Source: Bacteroidota bacterium
GTDB taxonomy: Bacteria > Bacteroidota > Bacteroidia > Chitinophagales > BACL12
Assembly: GCA_016718035.1 (NCBI GenBank)
Contig: JADKEK010000002.1
Coordinates: forward strand, 310,001-374,000
Direction of reading: 5' to 3'
Length of the DNA stretch: 64,000 nucleotides
Shown in pieces: positions 16,812 to 26,733 of the stretch. The position numbers and the translations under genes were made by a program. The notes under the pieces were generated by a model. The model made no database searches and was not told the DNA's origin. It was given only the letters and a program-made list of their open reading frames with translations. Position 1 is the stretch's first letter, and each line of letters opens with the position of its first letter.

Positions 16812-18716
16812 CTAGAATGTCGTTTGTCTTAATATCGTCTTGCCAAAAGGGATTAATTCAACAACTTCCATTTGCTTAGTGATCAGATTTATTAATTCCG
16901 TTTGAATTTTCCCGTTAATGTATTTAGTTTTTGGATTGCTATTAAATTGATATCTCAAGTTTGATGTTGGCTCATAGGTGAAATCTGTGAAATTACCTGT
17001 GTAGGTTTTACCGGAAATTTCATTAGCGCCAATTGGCAACGCATACAGTAAAGCACCATAGGTGAAATAATGTGCGCCTGTTGCAGCTGATTTGATTTTA
17101 ACATCTGTTTCAAATGAGAATTGGATACTGTCATTCGCTGAAAACTCCCTTTCAATTACCATATATCCATCTTGCAAACGATTTTTTTCGGTGGTATTTA
17201 TTTTTATCGCCCAATTTGGTATTCTGATTTTTATAATAAATTTCGAAGATTTTGATTGCGTTATTTTAAGGATAAAATCATTTTGATTGGGATAGGTAGT
17301 AATGTTTTCAATTTGGATATCCTTGCCATTTATTTGTGCATGTAAAATATTGGGCATTAATAAGGTAGCAACTAAAGTATTTTCTCCTTCTCTCATCCAG
17401 GAATTCTGAATAAAATAAGGTGAAATTCTTCCGGCATTGGGATTACAACAAACCGCAACATCTTGATGCGCCGGCGAATATTTGTAACGGGTTTGTTTTC
17501 TGTCGGGTTCTACCTCTCCGTTTTTAGTACCTAACATTTCAAATGAATTATCGGTTTTCAAATAAGCAATACAAGAATGATTTGGGTTTCTTGAGCCTTG
17601 TGCGGCATTATAAAAAATGTTTTCTATCTCATCTCCTATTGTCGAATTGCCTGTTTTTTGAAGCAAGAGGCAATAACTATCAAGCAATTCTTGTAATGAG
17701 CAATATTCATAACCGGTAAAAGTAGCATCGGCATTTCGTTCGGCAATCCACTCATCACCAATTGCACCGCCACTTATAGTAGCAGCTTGTTTTATTCTAT
17801 CCAAATAAATATCTAATGCTTTGGAAAGTGTTGCATCTTGAGCAGCGTATTTAGCAATAATCAAAGTTCTGATATGCTCAAATGTATGCACCCCATGCGA
17901 TTTCAATTTATAATTCGAATCCAAAATATTTTTTAATTGCACATCCGCTTCGGATTGATAGGTATTCGAAAAATCATTATAGAGAAACAAAGCATAATCT
18001 CTGTACTTTTCATCTTTTGTATGAAAATACATTCGCTCTAAAATATCAGTGAAGGTTAATCCGTGAGAAACTCCCCCATTAAAAGAAGTTCCGGAACTAA
18101 ATGGACTTGACGCATTGATAGGATAATTAATCATCACATTATTTACCGCATTTTTCACTGCTGTAAAAACTTTTTCATCATTAGTGTATTCATAAAATGC
18201 CAATAACCCTCTGTATAAAGTTGCTTTTGACCACAATTCACCATTTTCACTATTAAAATTATAACGAAGTTCTTTGTCGTAAATTCCAATATACCCATCT
18301 GCATCCTGAGTTGACAATATCGCTTCAACGTATGCAGTTACTTTTTGCAAACCTTCTTTATCTTCTAATAAAAACACATTGCGTAAATAACCGTCCCACC
18401 AATTAGATTGGGTTTCGCTGTTCCACCATTTATATTGCTCATCTCCTGCGGCATCACCGGTTTTTTGGTTGCCTAAATCTTTTGCTTGCGAATTCTTTTG
18501 TAATCTGCCTGCACCATAAATCGGGTCGTTAATCAGGTCCGGAACAATCCTATCGAGGTTTCCTACAAATCCATTGACATCTGCCTGCATTTGTTCTTTA
18601 AGCCAACCTGTAGGTTTTACACTTCCAAAAGGTAAAGCAGTAAATTTTTCAGCAGTGTTCTGAGCGTCCATTTTCATTGATAATATTATAACAATTAATA
18701 GTATTGATTTTTTCAT
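16812..18716 (-). CDS. GH127-type beta-L-arabinofuranosidase (DUF1680)
   Basis: 634 residues with a signal peptide (MKKSILLIVIILSMKMDAQN). An alpha/alpha barrel with family features: DLINDPIYGAGRL, NWWDGYLRNVFLLED, QDADGYIGIYD, and the zinc-binding/catalytic cysteine region VAVCCNPNAGRISPYF near residue 425. GH127 enzymes cleave terminal beta-L-arabinofuranose with a cysteine nucleophile, though relatives act on other sugars. Its ATG overlaps the stop codon of the upstream GH92 gene by four bases, so the two are co-translated and probably act on the same glycan, for example a plant or algal glycoprotein glycan (inference). Confidence 0.87.
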   Translation of the reverse strand: MKKSILLIVIILSMKMDAQNTAEKFTALPFGSVKPTGWLKEQMQADVNGFVGNLDRIVPDLINDPIYGAGRLQKNSQAKDLGNQKTGDAAGDEQYKWWNSETQSNWWDGYLRNVFLLEDKEGLQKVTAYVEAILSTQDADGYIGIYDKELRYNFNSENGELWSKATLYRGLLAFYEYTNDEKVFTAVKNAVNNVMINYPINASSPFSSGTSFNGGVSHGLTFTDILERMYFHTKDEKYRDYALFLYNDFSNTYQSEADVQLKNILDSNYKLKSHGVHTFEHIRTLIIAKYAAQDATLSKALDIYLDRIKQAATISGGAIGDEWIAERNADATFTGYEYCSLQELLDSYCLLLQKTGNSTIGDEIENIFYNAAQGSRNPNHSCIAYLKTDNSFEMLGTKNGEVEPDRKQTRYKYSPAHQDVAVCCNPNAGRISPYFIQNSWMREGENTLVATLLMPNILHAQINGKDIQIENITTYPNQNDFILKITQSKSSKFIIKIRIPNWAIKINTTEKNRLQDGYMVIEREFSANDSIQFSFETDVKIKSAATGAHYFTYGALLYALPIGANEISGKTYTGNFTDFTYEPTSNLRYQFNSNPKTKYINGKIQTELINLITKQMEVVELIPFGKTILRQTTF

Positions 18717-20863
18717 TTGCTTGTCATTTCAAAAATTAAATTCCCTCCTTCCATAATTTCCTGATAGGTAATAAAAGGATTGTTGCATGTATTTCCATTT
18801 AACAAACGCACTTCATTATAGATAGCCTGCTCGGAAAAGTTGTTGGCATGAATGCTAAAGGATTTATTATTAGAAAGATGAATAGTTGCTTTATTTACTT
18901 GGGGACTTCCAAACACAAACTCTCCGCTTGCAGGATTTACGGGATAAAAACCTAAGGTGGACAAAATATACCAGGCACTCATTTGTCCGCAATCATCATT
19001 ACCAATCATGCCATCAGGTGTATTGTTGTGAAATTCATTAATTACCTGATGAATATATGTTTGCCCTTTTTTAGGTTCATTGCTGTAAGCATACAAATAA
19101 ATAATATGATGACTTGGTTCATTGCCATGAGCGTACTGACCAATCATTGCTTCTTGTCCTAAAAACTTATTCGGATTTTCTGCATGGGTTGTAAAAAAAT
19201 CGTTCAGTTTTGTTGTGAAATTATTTTTCCCTGATAAAAGTTCAGTTACTCCCTTAATATCATATTGAGTTGGTGTCCAAAAATATTGCCATGCATTGGC
19301 TTCGGTATAATCTCCGGGATTGTTCATTGGAGAAGTGGCTAATAATGGATTAAAAGGTGCGCGCCAATTGCCTTTACTATCTCTTCCCCTGAAAAATTGT
19401 GTTTGATAATCAAAAATATTTTGGTAGTAAGTAGCCCTTTGTATAAACTTATATTCGATTTCCTTTTCGCCTAGTTTTGCCGCCATTTTCGCTACACACC
19501 AATCATCATAACCACTTTCCAAAGTTCTGGAAACGGCTTCGTTATCTAATTTATCAAAAGGATAAAATCCATAATGTGTATACAATTCCCAATCTGAATT
19601 AATATGTGAAACAGTTGAAGTTTCCACCATAGCTTTTAACGCCTCATTTGCATCAAATCCGTTAAAACCATTTTGGTAAGCCGATAATATCATTGGAATG
19701 GCGTGATTACCTATCATACAGTAATTATCTTGCCCCCAGGCTGTCCAAATAGGCAAAAAACCTTTGGCTTTATGATGAATAAGCATGGTTTGGACAATAT
19801 CATCAATTCTTTCAGGAGCTAAAATTTGTAATAAAGGAAATGCCCCACGATAAATATCCCAAATAGAAAGGGTAGAATAATAAGCCTTATTAGGTGCGAT
19901 GGCAATTTTATCATCAACTCCTCTGTATTTGCCATCTACATCAGCAATATTGGAAGGTTGCAAAAATAAATGATAGAGTGAAGTATAAAATATTTCCATT
20001 TGTTTTAATGGCGCCTCAATGTTTATTTTGTCTAAATATGTTTCCCAGCTTGCTAGATTGCTTTGATACACTTTTTCAAAATTCCAATGAGGAATTTCTG
20101 TTTGCATATTCAACTTCGCCCCATCGACAGCAACCGAAGAAAGGGCAATTTTAACTTTCAATATTTTATTATTCGCAAGCGTGAAATCCAGTAAATATTT
20201 TGGCGCTTTATCTTTTGGTTTAGGGTCGAGATGATTCAAATTTATAAACGGCTGGTCAAATGTAATCGTAAAATAATATTTTCGGCTAACCCAGTTTTGT
20301 GTTGCGCAGAAGCCTGAAATAGTGGTATTGTTTTCAATTTTAACATCACTCTCAATTACTAATCCCTGTTGGCTTTGTTCATCAAATAAAAACCGCAGAC
20401 CGTGTTGTAAATCAACGTAAACCTGTGCACCATTGTCCGGAAATGTATATTGATGAAATGCCACTCTTTCTGAGCAGGTGAGTTCCACTTTTACATCATC
20501 TTTTTTGGTCAATGCATAATATCCAACCTTGCCAATTTCGGTATTCTTGTAATAAGCATTTTTCAGTTGTTCTTTTTTGGGATTAATCGGCAATAATAAC
20601 ACATCTCCCATTTCGCTAATTCCCGTTCCACTCAAACGCGTTTGCGAAAACCCCAATAATATAGTGTCGTTATATTGATAACCACTAGTATGGTCCCAGC
20701 CATAATCTTTATTATCCGGCCCCGGTTGTACCATTCCAAATGGCATTGATGGGCCGGGAAATGTATGTCCTGTTCCATCAGTCCCAATAAAAACATTCAC
20801 CAATTTTGAGTTTTGAGCGAATGTGATTGTTGAACAAAATATTAAAAAGGTAAATATTTTCAT
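18713..20863 (-). CDS. GH92 exo-alpha-mannosidase
   Basis: 716 residues with a signal peptide (ITFAQ, residue 17). Family hallmarks run through the protein: the N-terminal VNVFIGTDGTGHTFPGPSMP and YGWDHTSGY, FLPIWTAWGQDNYCMIGNHA in the middle, and the C-terminal GMIGNDDCGQMSAWYILSTL, which holds calcium-binding and catalytic residues. GH92 enzymes are calcium-dependent, inverting alpha-1,2/1,3/1,6-mannosidases used by Bacteroidota to trim N-glycans or yeast mannan. First gene of a two-gene operon with the GH127 gene. No regulator or transporter gene is adjacent. Confidence 0.92.
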   Translation of the reverse strand: MKIFTFLIFCSTITFAQNSKLVNVFIGTDGTGHTFPGPSMPFGMVQPGPDNKDYGWDHTSGYQYNDTILLGFSQTRLSGTGISEMGDVLLLPINPKKEQLKNAYYKNTEIGKVGYYALTKKDDVKVELTCSERVAFHQYTFPDNGAQVYVDLQHGLRFLFDEQSQQGLVIESDVKIENNTTISGFCATQNWVSRKYYFTITFDQPFINLNHLDPKPKDKAPKYLLDFTLANNKILKVKIALSSVAVDGAKLNMQTEIPHWNFEKVYQSNLASWETYLDKINIEAPLKQMEIFYTSLYHLFLQPSNIADVDGKYRGVDDKIAIAPNKAYYSTLSIWDIYRGAFPLLQILAPERIDDIVQTMLIHHKAKGFLPIWTAWGQDNYCMIGNHAIPMILSAYQNGFNGFDANEALKAMVETSTVSHINSDWELYTHYGFYPFDKLDNEAVSRTLESGYDDWCVAKMAAKLGEKEIEYKFIQRATYYQNIFDYQTQFFRGRDSKGNWRAPFNPLLATSPMNNPGDYTEANAWQYFWTPTQYDIKGVTELLSGKNNFTTKLNDFFTTHAENPNKFLGQEAMIGQYAHGNEPSHHIIYLYAYSNEPKKGQTYIHQVINEFHNNTPDGMIGNDDCGQMSAWYILSTLGFYPVNPASGEFVFGSPQVNKATIHLSNNKSFSIHANNFSEQAIYNEVRLLNGNTCNNPFITYQEIMEGGNLIFEMTSK

Positions 20864-21079
20864 GTTGTGTTGTATGAATATAACTTAAGGCTGATTTTGA
20901 TTTATAATATTTTTGAAACCTGAAAGATCATACTCTGTTGGCTAGTGTCCTTTAAGGTTAATGCCAGCAAAAACTTTCAGCTAATTTACAAAAGTTGAAT
21001 AGTAGTCCAAACTTCAATTTTAGGTAGCCTGTGAAAAGAGATAACTTATAGCAACAACGCACATAAAGAAAAATCCACA

Positions 21080-21526
21080 TTATTGGTTCCGGATTTTTAC
21101 CCAGTCATCATATGTCATTTCAAACTTAATTTCTTTAGGCCCATGCGTCCCGACTTCTGTCCAACCGGCTTTTCTGTAAAATTTTTCAGCTCTGGTGTTG
21201 AAACCGGTTCCAAGCCAAACAGTAGTTTTTGTCTGTGAAAAATACCAATCTAACATGGTATTATGTAATAATTGACCGATGCCTTTACCTTCAAATTCAG
21301 GGTCCAAAAATAAAGCCCAAATATTATTTTCCTTCAAGTCCGCAATTGCAAACCCCACAATATGTTTATCAATTTCACATACCCAACCTTTACCTCTCAC
21401 TGTAATAAACACCTCACAATCTTGGTCTGTCACCAGGTTTGGATTGGACAAAATATTTTCTTTTACCGCATTTCTTACGATTTGAATTTGTTTTATGTCT
21501 GGTATTTTAGCTTCTCTAATAATCAT
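21080..21526 (-). CDS. GNAT-family N-acetyltransferase
   Basis: 148 residues, a single GNAT domain. The acetyl-CoA pyrophosphate loop is in FEGKGIGQLLHN (about residues 78-89), and the typical C-terminal strand-helix is FYRKAGWTEVGTHG. Nothing indicates the acceptor. It follows the DUF3830 gene on the same strand after 31 bases, so the two may be co-transcribed. Confidence 0.82.
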   Translation of the reverse strand: MIIREAKIPDIKQIQIVRNAVKENILSNPNLVTDQDCEVFITVRGKGWVCEIDKHIVGFAIADLKENNIWALFLDPEFEGKGIGQLLHNTMLDWYFSQTKTTVWLGTGFNTRAEKFYRKAGWTEVGTHGPKEIKFEMTYDDWVKIRNQ

Positions 21527-21557
21527 AAATTATCTTCTGTCGTTATATTTTCGGTCT

Positions 21558-21980
21558 TTAAATAATATCAATAGCAGAAATCATCAAATCCTGAGAGCCG
21601 TTTTTCCAAATACTATTACCAAGGTCAATCAATTTTTGTCGGTCGCTTTCAATTACCCTTGCGAAAATATTACACGCGTCAAGTCCTTTACCTTCTCCGT
21701 AATAAATTCCAAAACAGTTTGCTGTTTTTGTCCGGGAAGGTTTTGTTGGTCCAAAAACAACTTCACCAGGTTCGGTAAATATGGATGCATTCTCCTGAAT
21801 AATATCCAGTTGAGGGACATTGTCTATCCAAATCTCTTGTCCGGATACCCTTGCGTGATGAAAAGTCCGTGTAAATGGTAATATATCGACAAAAGCTTTT
21901 GACGTGACGGGTGCCTCGTCTAGATACATTTGAAATTTTATTTCTTGGTTGTCCGGCGTTGTTATTTTAAAACCGTTCAT
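21558..21980 (-). CDS. DUF3830 / cyclophilin-like-fold protein
   Basis: 140 residues. The segment LDEAPVTSKAFVDILPFTRTFHHARVSGQEIWIDNVP matches the core of the DUF3830 family, whose structures have a cyclophilin-like barrel; no isomerase activity is implied. GEVVFGPTKPSR and CFGIYYGEGKGLD are also typical. No signal peptide, so cytoplasmic. Function unknown. Confidence 0.72.
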   Translation of the reverse strand: MNGFKITTPDNQEIKFQMYLDEAPVTSKAFVDILPFTRTFHHARVSGQEIWIDNVPQLDIIQENASIFTEPGEVVFGPTKPSRTKTANCFGIYYGEGKGLDACNIFARVIESDRQKLIDLGNSIWKNGSQDLMISAIDII

Positions 21981-22126
21981 ACTTTCGTTTACATGATTTA
22001 TTATTAATAATTTAAAATGAGCAACTATATTTCGAAGCTTTACAAAGAGTATTTTTTTACGCCTATTTTCAATCGAAGATACAAACTTTCTGTACCTGAA
22101 AAACCACCATCGGAATATGGAATCCG

Positions 22127-23230
22127 CTATTGTTCATTTTCCGAATAATTAATAAATGATTTCCCATCGAAGAGGTAGAGACCGGTTTCCCTTGTACCTA
22201 CCCAAATATTTCCGGCATTATCTTCTAAAATCATCCATATCCAGGGATTGATCAATCCATCATTAAAAACTGTGAATGATTTATTCTGCCCGACTAAATT
22301 ACCCAGGGTAGGTTCATAACGTGAAAGACCACCATCCCCACCAAAATAAAGGTTGCCGCTTTTGTCTTCTATAATTTTCGACACTATACCATTATAACCT
22401 GCTAACCCATCGCTAGTTGAATAACTTGTAAATGTGTTTCCATCAAAACGATAAGCGCCAGCCCAATTACTAAACCATATATCTCCGTTTTTATCTTGCA
22501 CCTGAGGCCATCCCCAACTATGTATAACTTTTTTCGACTCAAATTGAAGCGTTATCTCCGGTAGTTTAAAGTGGGTTATTGATTTACCGTCGTAACGAAA
22601 AACACCTTCGTTGGTGCGTCCCCCAAACCAAATGTTTCCTGTTTTATCTTCTAAAATACGCTCTATTTTATCGTTAGTGCCTAAAAAACTATTTTCAGCC
22701 TCATTGATAATAAATAGCTTGTAAGTTTGGCTGTCGTAAACATAAACACCATCAATAGTTACCAACCACAAATCGCCGTTTTTAGCTTGCATAATACTGT
22801 AAACCCAATGCGAGTTGATATAATTTTGGTTCTTATTAGGAGGCAGATCTGCAGGAAGTGGAATCTGGATTTGGGTAAAAGATTTTCCATCGTATAAACA
22901 AAGTCCTACGTCAGTACCAATCCAAATTTTACCTTCTTTATCCTCCAACAAACAAGCAATATTATTGCTGTTAAGTCCATTGGTCACTAAAAATTGATTA
23001 AATGATTTTCCATCATATTTAAACAGCCCATTATTAGAAGTTCCAAACCAAAGATTACCGGCTTTGTCCTGCAGGCCACATGAAAGATTACCATTACCAG
23101 AGGTCTTAATAAGTTTAGGTTGTTCCTTTCCTTTGACCAAATCCTTTTTAATTGCGCTATTGCAGGATGTAACTAAAAATAGTATTGTCAGGAAAGTGAA
23201 TATTTGATTTTGGGAGAAATATTTTTTCAT
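22127..23230 (-). CDS. Lipoprotein with two-component-regulator (Reg_prop) beta-propeller repeats
   Basis: 367 residues with a lipoprotein signal (FLVTSCNS, Cys23). About seven or eight propeller repeats follow, each with a signature such as EDKEGKIWIGTDVGLCLYDG, DKAGNLWFGTSNNGLFKYDG or EDNAGNIWVGTRETGLYLFDG. These blades form the periplasmic sensor part of hybrid two-component systems, but here there is no membrane helix, kinase or DNA-binding domain, so this is a stand-alone sensor-like or binding lipoprotein. Confidence 0.85.
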   Translation of the reverse strand: MKKYFSQNQIFTFLTILFLVTSCNSAIKKDLVKGKEQPKLIKTSGNGNLSCGLQDKAGNLWFGTSNNGLFKYDGKSFNQFLVTNGLNSNNIACLLEDKEGKIWIGTDVGLCLYDGKSFTQIQIPLPADLPPNKNQNYINSHWVYSIMQAKNGDLWLVTIDGVYVYDSQTYKLFIINEAENSFLGTNDKIERILEDKTGNIWFGGRTNEGVFRYDGKSITHFKLPEITLQFESKKVIHSWGWPQVQDKNGDIWFSNWAGAYRFDGNTFTSYSTSDGLAGYNGIVSKIIEDKSGNLYFGGDGGLSRYEPTLGNLVGQNKSFTVFNDGLINPWIWMILEDNAGNIWVGTRETGLYLFDGKSFINYSENEQ

Positions 23231-23682
23231 AGGTGAAACAACGGTTTATGGTTTGTTAATCATTTTAAGGTTGTGGTTTTGTTATTACCTGGTAACTGCA
23301 AATTATAATAAAACAAGCCTGTCACTTCATCTTTTCAAAACTACCAAATTATCTGAAAAAGAAGTAATAATGCTCGAATACACGTAAAAAGGGTGTCCTA
23401 ATGCCTCCCAAATGCCACAATTTCATAATTTATTGAGTGGAAGTCAAAGAACATCCTTGCTCCAACTCAATTTGTTTTTTAGCAGCATTCTAAGTTAAGT
23501 ATATTGCATTTCATTGCTTGGAATCAATGAGCGTAATTAAATTACAGAAAGGTTAGGCTGGGCAATTTTTATTTATTACTTGAACAAGTTTTTAAAGCCT
23601 ATCCGTTTAAACTTTTAGCAAAAAAAGTTAATCATTACAAAAAAAATGTAAAATCTATTCTGAATAAGTTGTAAGTAACCTT
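23231..23682. other. Intergenic stretch without recognised features
   Basis: 452 AT-rich bases with stops in all frames. A half-site-like ATTACAAAAA occurs near 23634 but lacks a second arm and is not counted as an operator. Nothing else is recognised. Confidence 0.5.
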
Positions 23683-24087
23683 TTAATCACTTTTCATTCT
23701 CTTATACAAAATACTTGTTGATTCCGGACCTAGAAAATTCCAATATTTTATTTCAAGTAAATTGTTTTCACGCAAAAATAGGGTACAATAATAAGGGGGC
23801 CAATTTGCCGCCGAACCATTAACAAAAACACCATTTTGATCAAGCCTAAATGAGTAAGGACCACCAACTCCACTCTCTATTCCATCAATATATACTATTG
23901 TTTCATTTATGCTAATAAAGTTAATAGCATACTCGATTGAGTCAGTAGCGTACCAGGCACCTATAATTTTGTTTAATTCTATTTGAGTATTTTCATATGT
24001 CTTCCATGTTTCAAGTGTTTCTACTTGACAAAATACATTAGTGTTAAATGCGACTAGAATTAAAATAAGGCGAAGTAAATCTTTCAT
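23683..24087 (-). CDS. Small secreted hypothetical protein
   Basis: 134 residues with a signal peptide (MKDLLRLILILVAFNTNVFCQ) and a mature part beginning VETLETWKTYENTQIELNKIIGAWYATDSIEYAINF. The WY-rich strand pattern (IIGAWYATDS, WPPYYCTLFL, LEIKYWNFLG) suggests a small beta-barrel or lipocalin-like fold, but no family is recognised. Isolated gene. Confidence 0.6.
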   Translation of the reverse strand: MKDLLRLILILVAFNTNVFCQVETLETWKTYENTQIELNKIIGAWYATDSIEYAINFISINETIVYIDGIESGVGGPYSFRLDQNGVFVNGSAANWPPYYCTLFLRENNLLEIKYWNFLGPESTSILYKRMKSD

Positions 24088-24699
24088 ATATTTTTATAGA
24101 ATAGTGTTTACGGTATAGGCAATAACAATATATTTGCTAATATACACAATTCTGCAAATACGTTTTAGTATAAGCCGATTATTCATTACCTACCCTAGCG
24201 AAACTTTCATCGGATAAGGAATTTGCGATGAGCGTAAATGCGACACCACCTTTAATGAAAAATTAAAAATAGAATTCGGGATGTTGAATGTTTTTAATTT
24301 AACCAAACATCCCGCAAACGCCATCATGTATGGGCGGATGCAATTCGCCCCTACACGATGACATTTGCTAATTTTTCGTATCAGAAATGAGTGATGAATA
24401 ATGAGCGGGTTTAAATTTCGACTCAAGTTCTTCTGCTGAAAATTTTCATCTATGTAAACATGTAAATAAAAAGAAATCATTTCAAGTGTTGCAGTCGCTA
24501 CTCATTACTCATCACTCGTGTGAGCGCAGCGAACAACTCATTGGATGAGAAATGAGAAATGAATGATGAGTGGTTATCAGCAAGCCTGACATTTACCTTA
24601 ACTTGGGTCTTTTTTTGAGGATTTGGAATTTAGTGACATCGGCCTTAATCATCCAGGCTAAAGCAGTTTTCTTTCTAAAAACTCGGAAAAAACTTACTA
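24088..24699. repeat. Intergenic repeat region with a REP hairpin
   Basis: Contains the hairpin GGGCGGATGCAATTCGCCC at 24332-24350, a relative of the units around the second RAYT gene and nearly identical to 58103-58121. It is surrounded by low-complexity strings such as ATGAGTGATGAATAATGAG (24386-24404) and ACTCATTACTCATCACTCG (24500-24520), also found after 57996 and near 35050. An open frame across 24190-24480 reads the repeat and is not a gene. Confidence 0.65.
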
Positions 24700-24733
24700 C
24701 TAATTGTAATTTTTACAAAAAGTATTACATTTG
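24700..24733 (+). promoter_or_regulatory. Operator palindrome, copy C, and promoter of the glucan cluster
   Basis: Arms CTAATTGTAAT and TTTACAAAAAG at 24700-24722 match the 7673-7695 palindrome. Three bases downstream is TACATTTG (24726-24733), a consensus Bacteroidota -7 box, giving a predicted start near 24740 and a leader of about 30 bases before the ATG at 24772. The operator covers the -33 position. Confidence 0.72.
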
Positions 24734-24771
24734 AAAGATAAATATGTAGTTTTAATACGCAAAACCTATAA

Positions 24772-26733
24772 ATGTTGGGGAAAAGATTAAACAAAATAAT
24801 TGGACTGTTTGCATGTTGTGCGTTAGCGCCTGCTTTGGGGTTTGGACAAGCCGATTCGAGCTACCATGTGGTTACTCCGCAAGTGGGACTTTTTCCAAAA
24901 TATGCTCCGGATGAATTGTATCGCGTTGCCGTTTCCGGGTTTTACCGGTTTTATGGCACACAAACACGCAATTTTACCCCTTATTTATTGAGCACCGCCG
25001 GTGGCCAGACTACCCCAACTAACCAACTGTTTATTGGCGACGACACTCAATTACCAACGCTGCAACTAAATGTTTCGGGCCGACCTACTTTAAAAACATC
25101 ATGGTCGTTCGATATTTATACTTATCAATATTTAAATGGCGCGCTTGGAAGTGCTTACGGACAGCAGGTTGTAGACAGTTTGCGCCCTAGCATCCAAAAC
25201 CCGATTGAAGGAACTCGCTTGGGCGGCAGCATGATTTTAAACCTGGGTATCAATTTTACCGCTACGCACGAAACGGGCTTCGGCTCATTTACACTGCATT
25301 CGGGTGGTATTCAATGGCATGTGCTGAGCGATTTAACCATGGGTTCGTTTCGCGGATATAACCGTTTCACCTTGTTTGAACGAAACCCCTGGGACCCTAT
25401 TACGAATAGTGTTTTTGGCCGCTATGATAAATATTATAATGAAGGTGCTGTTGACCAGGATGTGCGTTGGGGTAATCGCGCTTTTAAAGGTTTTGTTTTA
25501 GAAGGCGCTGAATTACCTGCCGACTTAAAAGCAAAAATTTTAATAGGCAAAACAGAATTGAATGGTGGCTTTAGCAGCACACCTAATATGTCGTACGGAG
25601 GACAACTTGTTAAACAATTAAATAATGGCAGATATTATGGAATCAACACCATCAGCAGTGTTACTTACGCCGATAGCTTAGCATTGGAAAAAGTGGGATT
25701 TAACACGCTCACTTTTGAAGTAAACGAAAAAATTAAATCATTTGGCTTGCATGTAGAAGCCGGTATGGCTCAGTATTTCAGTCCCCTCCACAACAAAGGC
25801 TGGGGCCAAATGTTGAGCGGAACAATTACATCTCCCATCAAAAAAAATATTCCGGTAATAAGTTTACACGGATTTAGTATTGCGCCCGAAGTTTTTAATA
25901 ACAACTCGGTATTTTTAAACAGTAGCGTTACCGAATATACTACCAACGATATTCCAGCAGGTTCAATTGGCAGTAGCGCCGTGTTGCGACCAACAGGCAG
26001 TGCCATGTTGCGCATGGGTATGATGTCGAATAACCGCAAAGGATTAGATTTAAATATTGAACAAACATGGGATAATATTTCATTTAATATCGGTTTTGGT
26101 ATGAATGGAGAAATTACACCTATGTCGAATGTAATTACCTATTCTCATCCTATTAATAGTTTAACACGTGCACGTTTCTGGCGTTTTGCTTTTCCATCAA
26201 ACGTTGGACCTTACGACAGATATTCTGTTATTTATCGCGACGTTTATGAAACGGTTAATTTAACTGATGATAGTTCAGGTGTGGCTGTAAATAAAAAATA
26301 TTTTTCGGTATTTGAGCCGCAAATAAAATTTAAAACTGTAGCATTTAATCGCCCGCTGTATATTTTTTATTTAGGATATTACAGCACAGCTCAACGCGAC
26401 TGGAGTGCAATTCCGGTATTAAATGAGGAGGCGTATATCAGACAATATGCCAGCGAATTTGAAATTTATTACAGCATAACCGATGGATTAGTATTAAGTG
26501 GTTATTATGGTTATGAGCGCACAATAGGCAATTATTTAACCGATATTGATGAAGTTACCCGTCGCCCGCGCAACCAGACAGGCAATGGTTATGGAGCGGG
26601 ATTAGATATTGATTTAGGGCGTAATGCCATTTTATATATTCGCAATCGCTGGGCTAATTTTAGTGATGCCAGTTTTGCGGACGATACTTTTAGAAATCAG
26701 GAAACTATAGTTGAATTAAAAATATTTTTCTAG
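24772..26733 (+). CDS. Outer-membrane beta-barrel protein, first gene of the glucan cluster
   Basis: 653 residues with a signal peptide (GLFACCALAPALGFGQ, about residue 26). The mature protein consists of alternating amphipathic strands with aromatic ends (YRVAVSGFYRFYGTQ, GFGSFTLHSGGIQWHVL, FEIYYSITDGLVLSGYYGYER) and ends in phenylalanine (VELKIFF), as outer-membrane barrels do. There is no TonB box, plug or carboxypeptidase-like domain, so it is not SusC, and I cannot assign a family. It is followed by a second barrel whose GTG overlaps its stop by one base. Inferred role: glucan-oligosaccharide passage or a surface platform. Confidence 0.72.
   Translation: MLGKRLNKIIGLFACCALAPALGFGQADSSYHVVTPQVGLFPKYAPDELYRVAVSGFYRFYGTQTRNFTPYLLSTAGGQTTPTNQLFIGDDTQLPTLQLNVSGRPTLKTSWSFDIYTYQYLNGALGSAYGQQVVDSLRPSIQNPIEGTRLGGSMILNLGINFTATHETGFGSFTLHSGGIQWHVLSDLTMGSFRGYNRFTLFERNPWDPITNSVFGRYDKYYNEGAVDQDVRWGNRAFKGFVLEGAELPADLKAKILIGKTELNGGFSSTPNMSYGGQLVKQLNNGRYYGINTISSVTYADSLALEKVGFNTLTFEVNEKIKSFGLHVEAGMAQYFSPLHNKGWGQMLSGTITSPIKKNIPVISLHGFSIAPEVFNNNSVFLNSSVTEYTTNDIPAGSIGSSAVLRPTGSAMLRMGMMSNNRKGLDLNIEQTWDNISFNIGFGMNGEITPMSNVITYSHPINSLTRARFWRFAFPSNVGPYDRYSVIYRDVYETVNLTDDSSGVAVNKKYFSVFEPQIKFKTVAFNRPLYIFYLGYYSTAQRDWSAIPVLNEEAYIRQYASEFEIYYSITDGLVLSGYYGYERTIGNYLTDIDEVTRRPRNQTGNGYGAGLDIDLGRNAILYIRNRWANFSDASFADDTFRNQETIVELKIFF

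Noticed and set aside
23630..23652. A fourth operator-like site containing ATTACAAAAA
   Set aside because: Only one arm matches, the other arm and a correctly spaced -7 box are missing.
24190..24480. A 96-residue minus-strand open frame
   Set aside because: It translates the REP hairpin and low-complexity repeats; no family resemblance.
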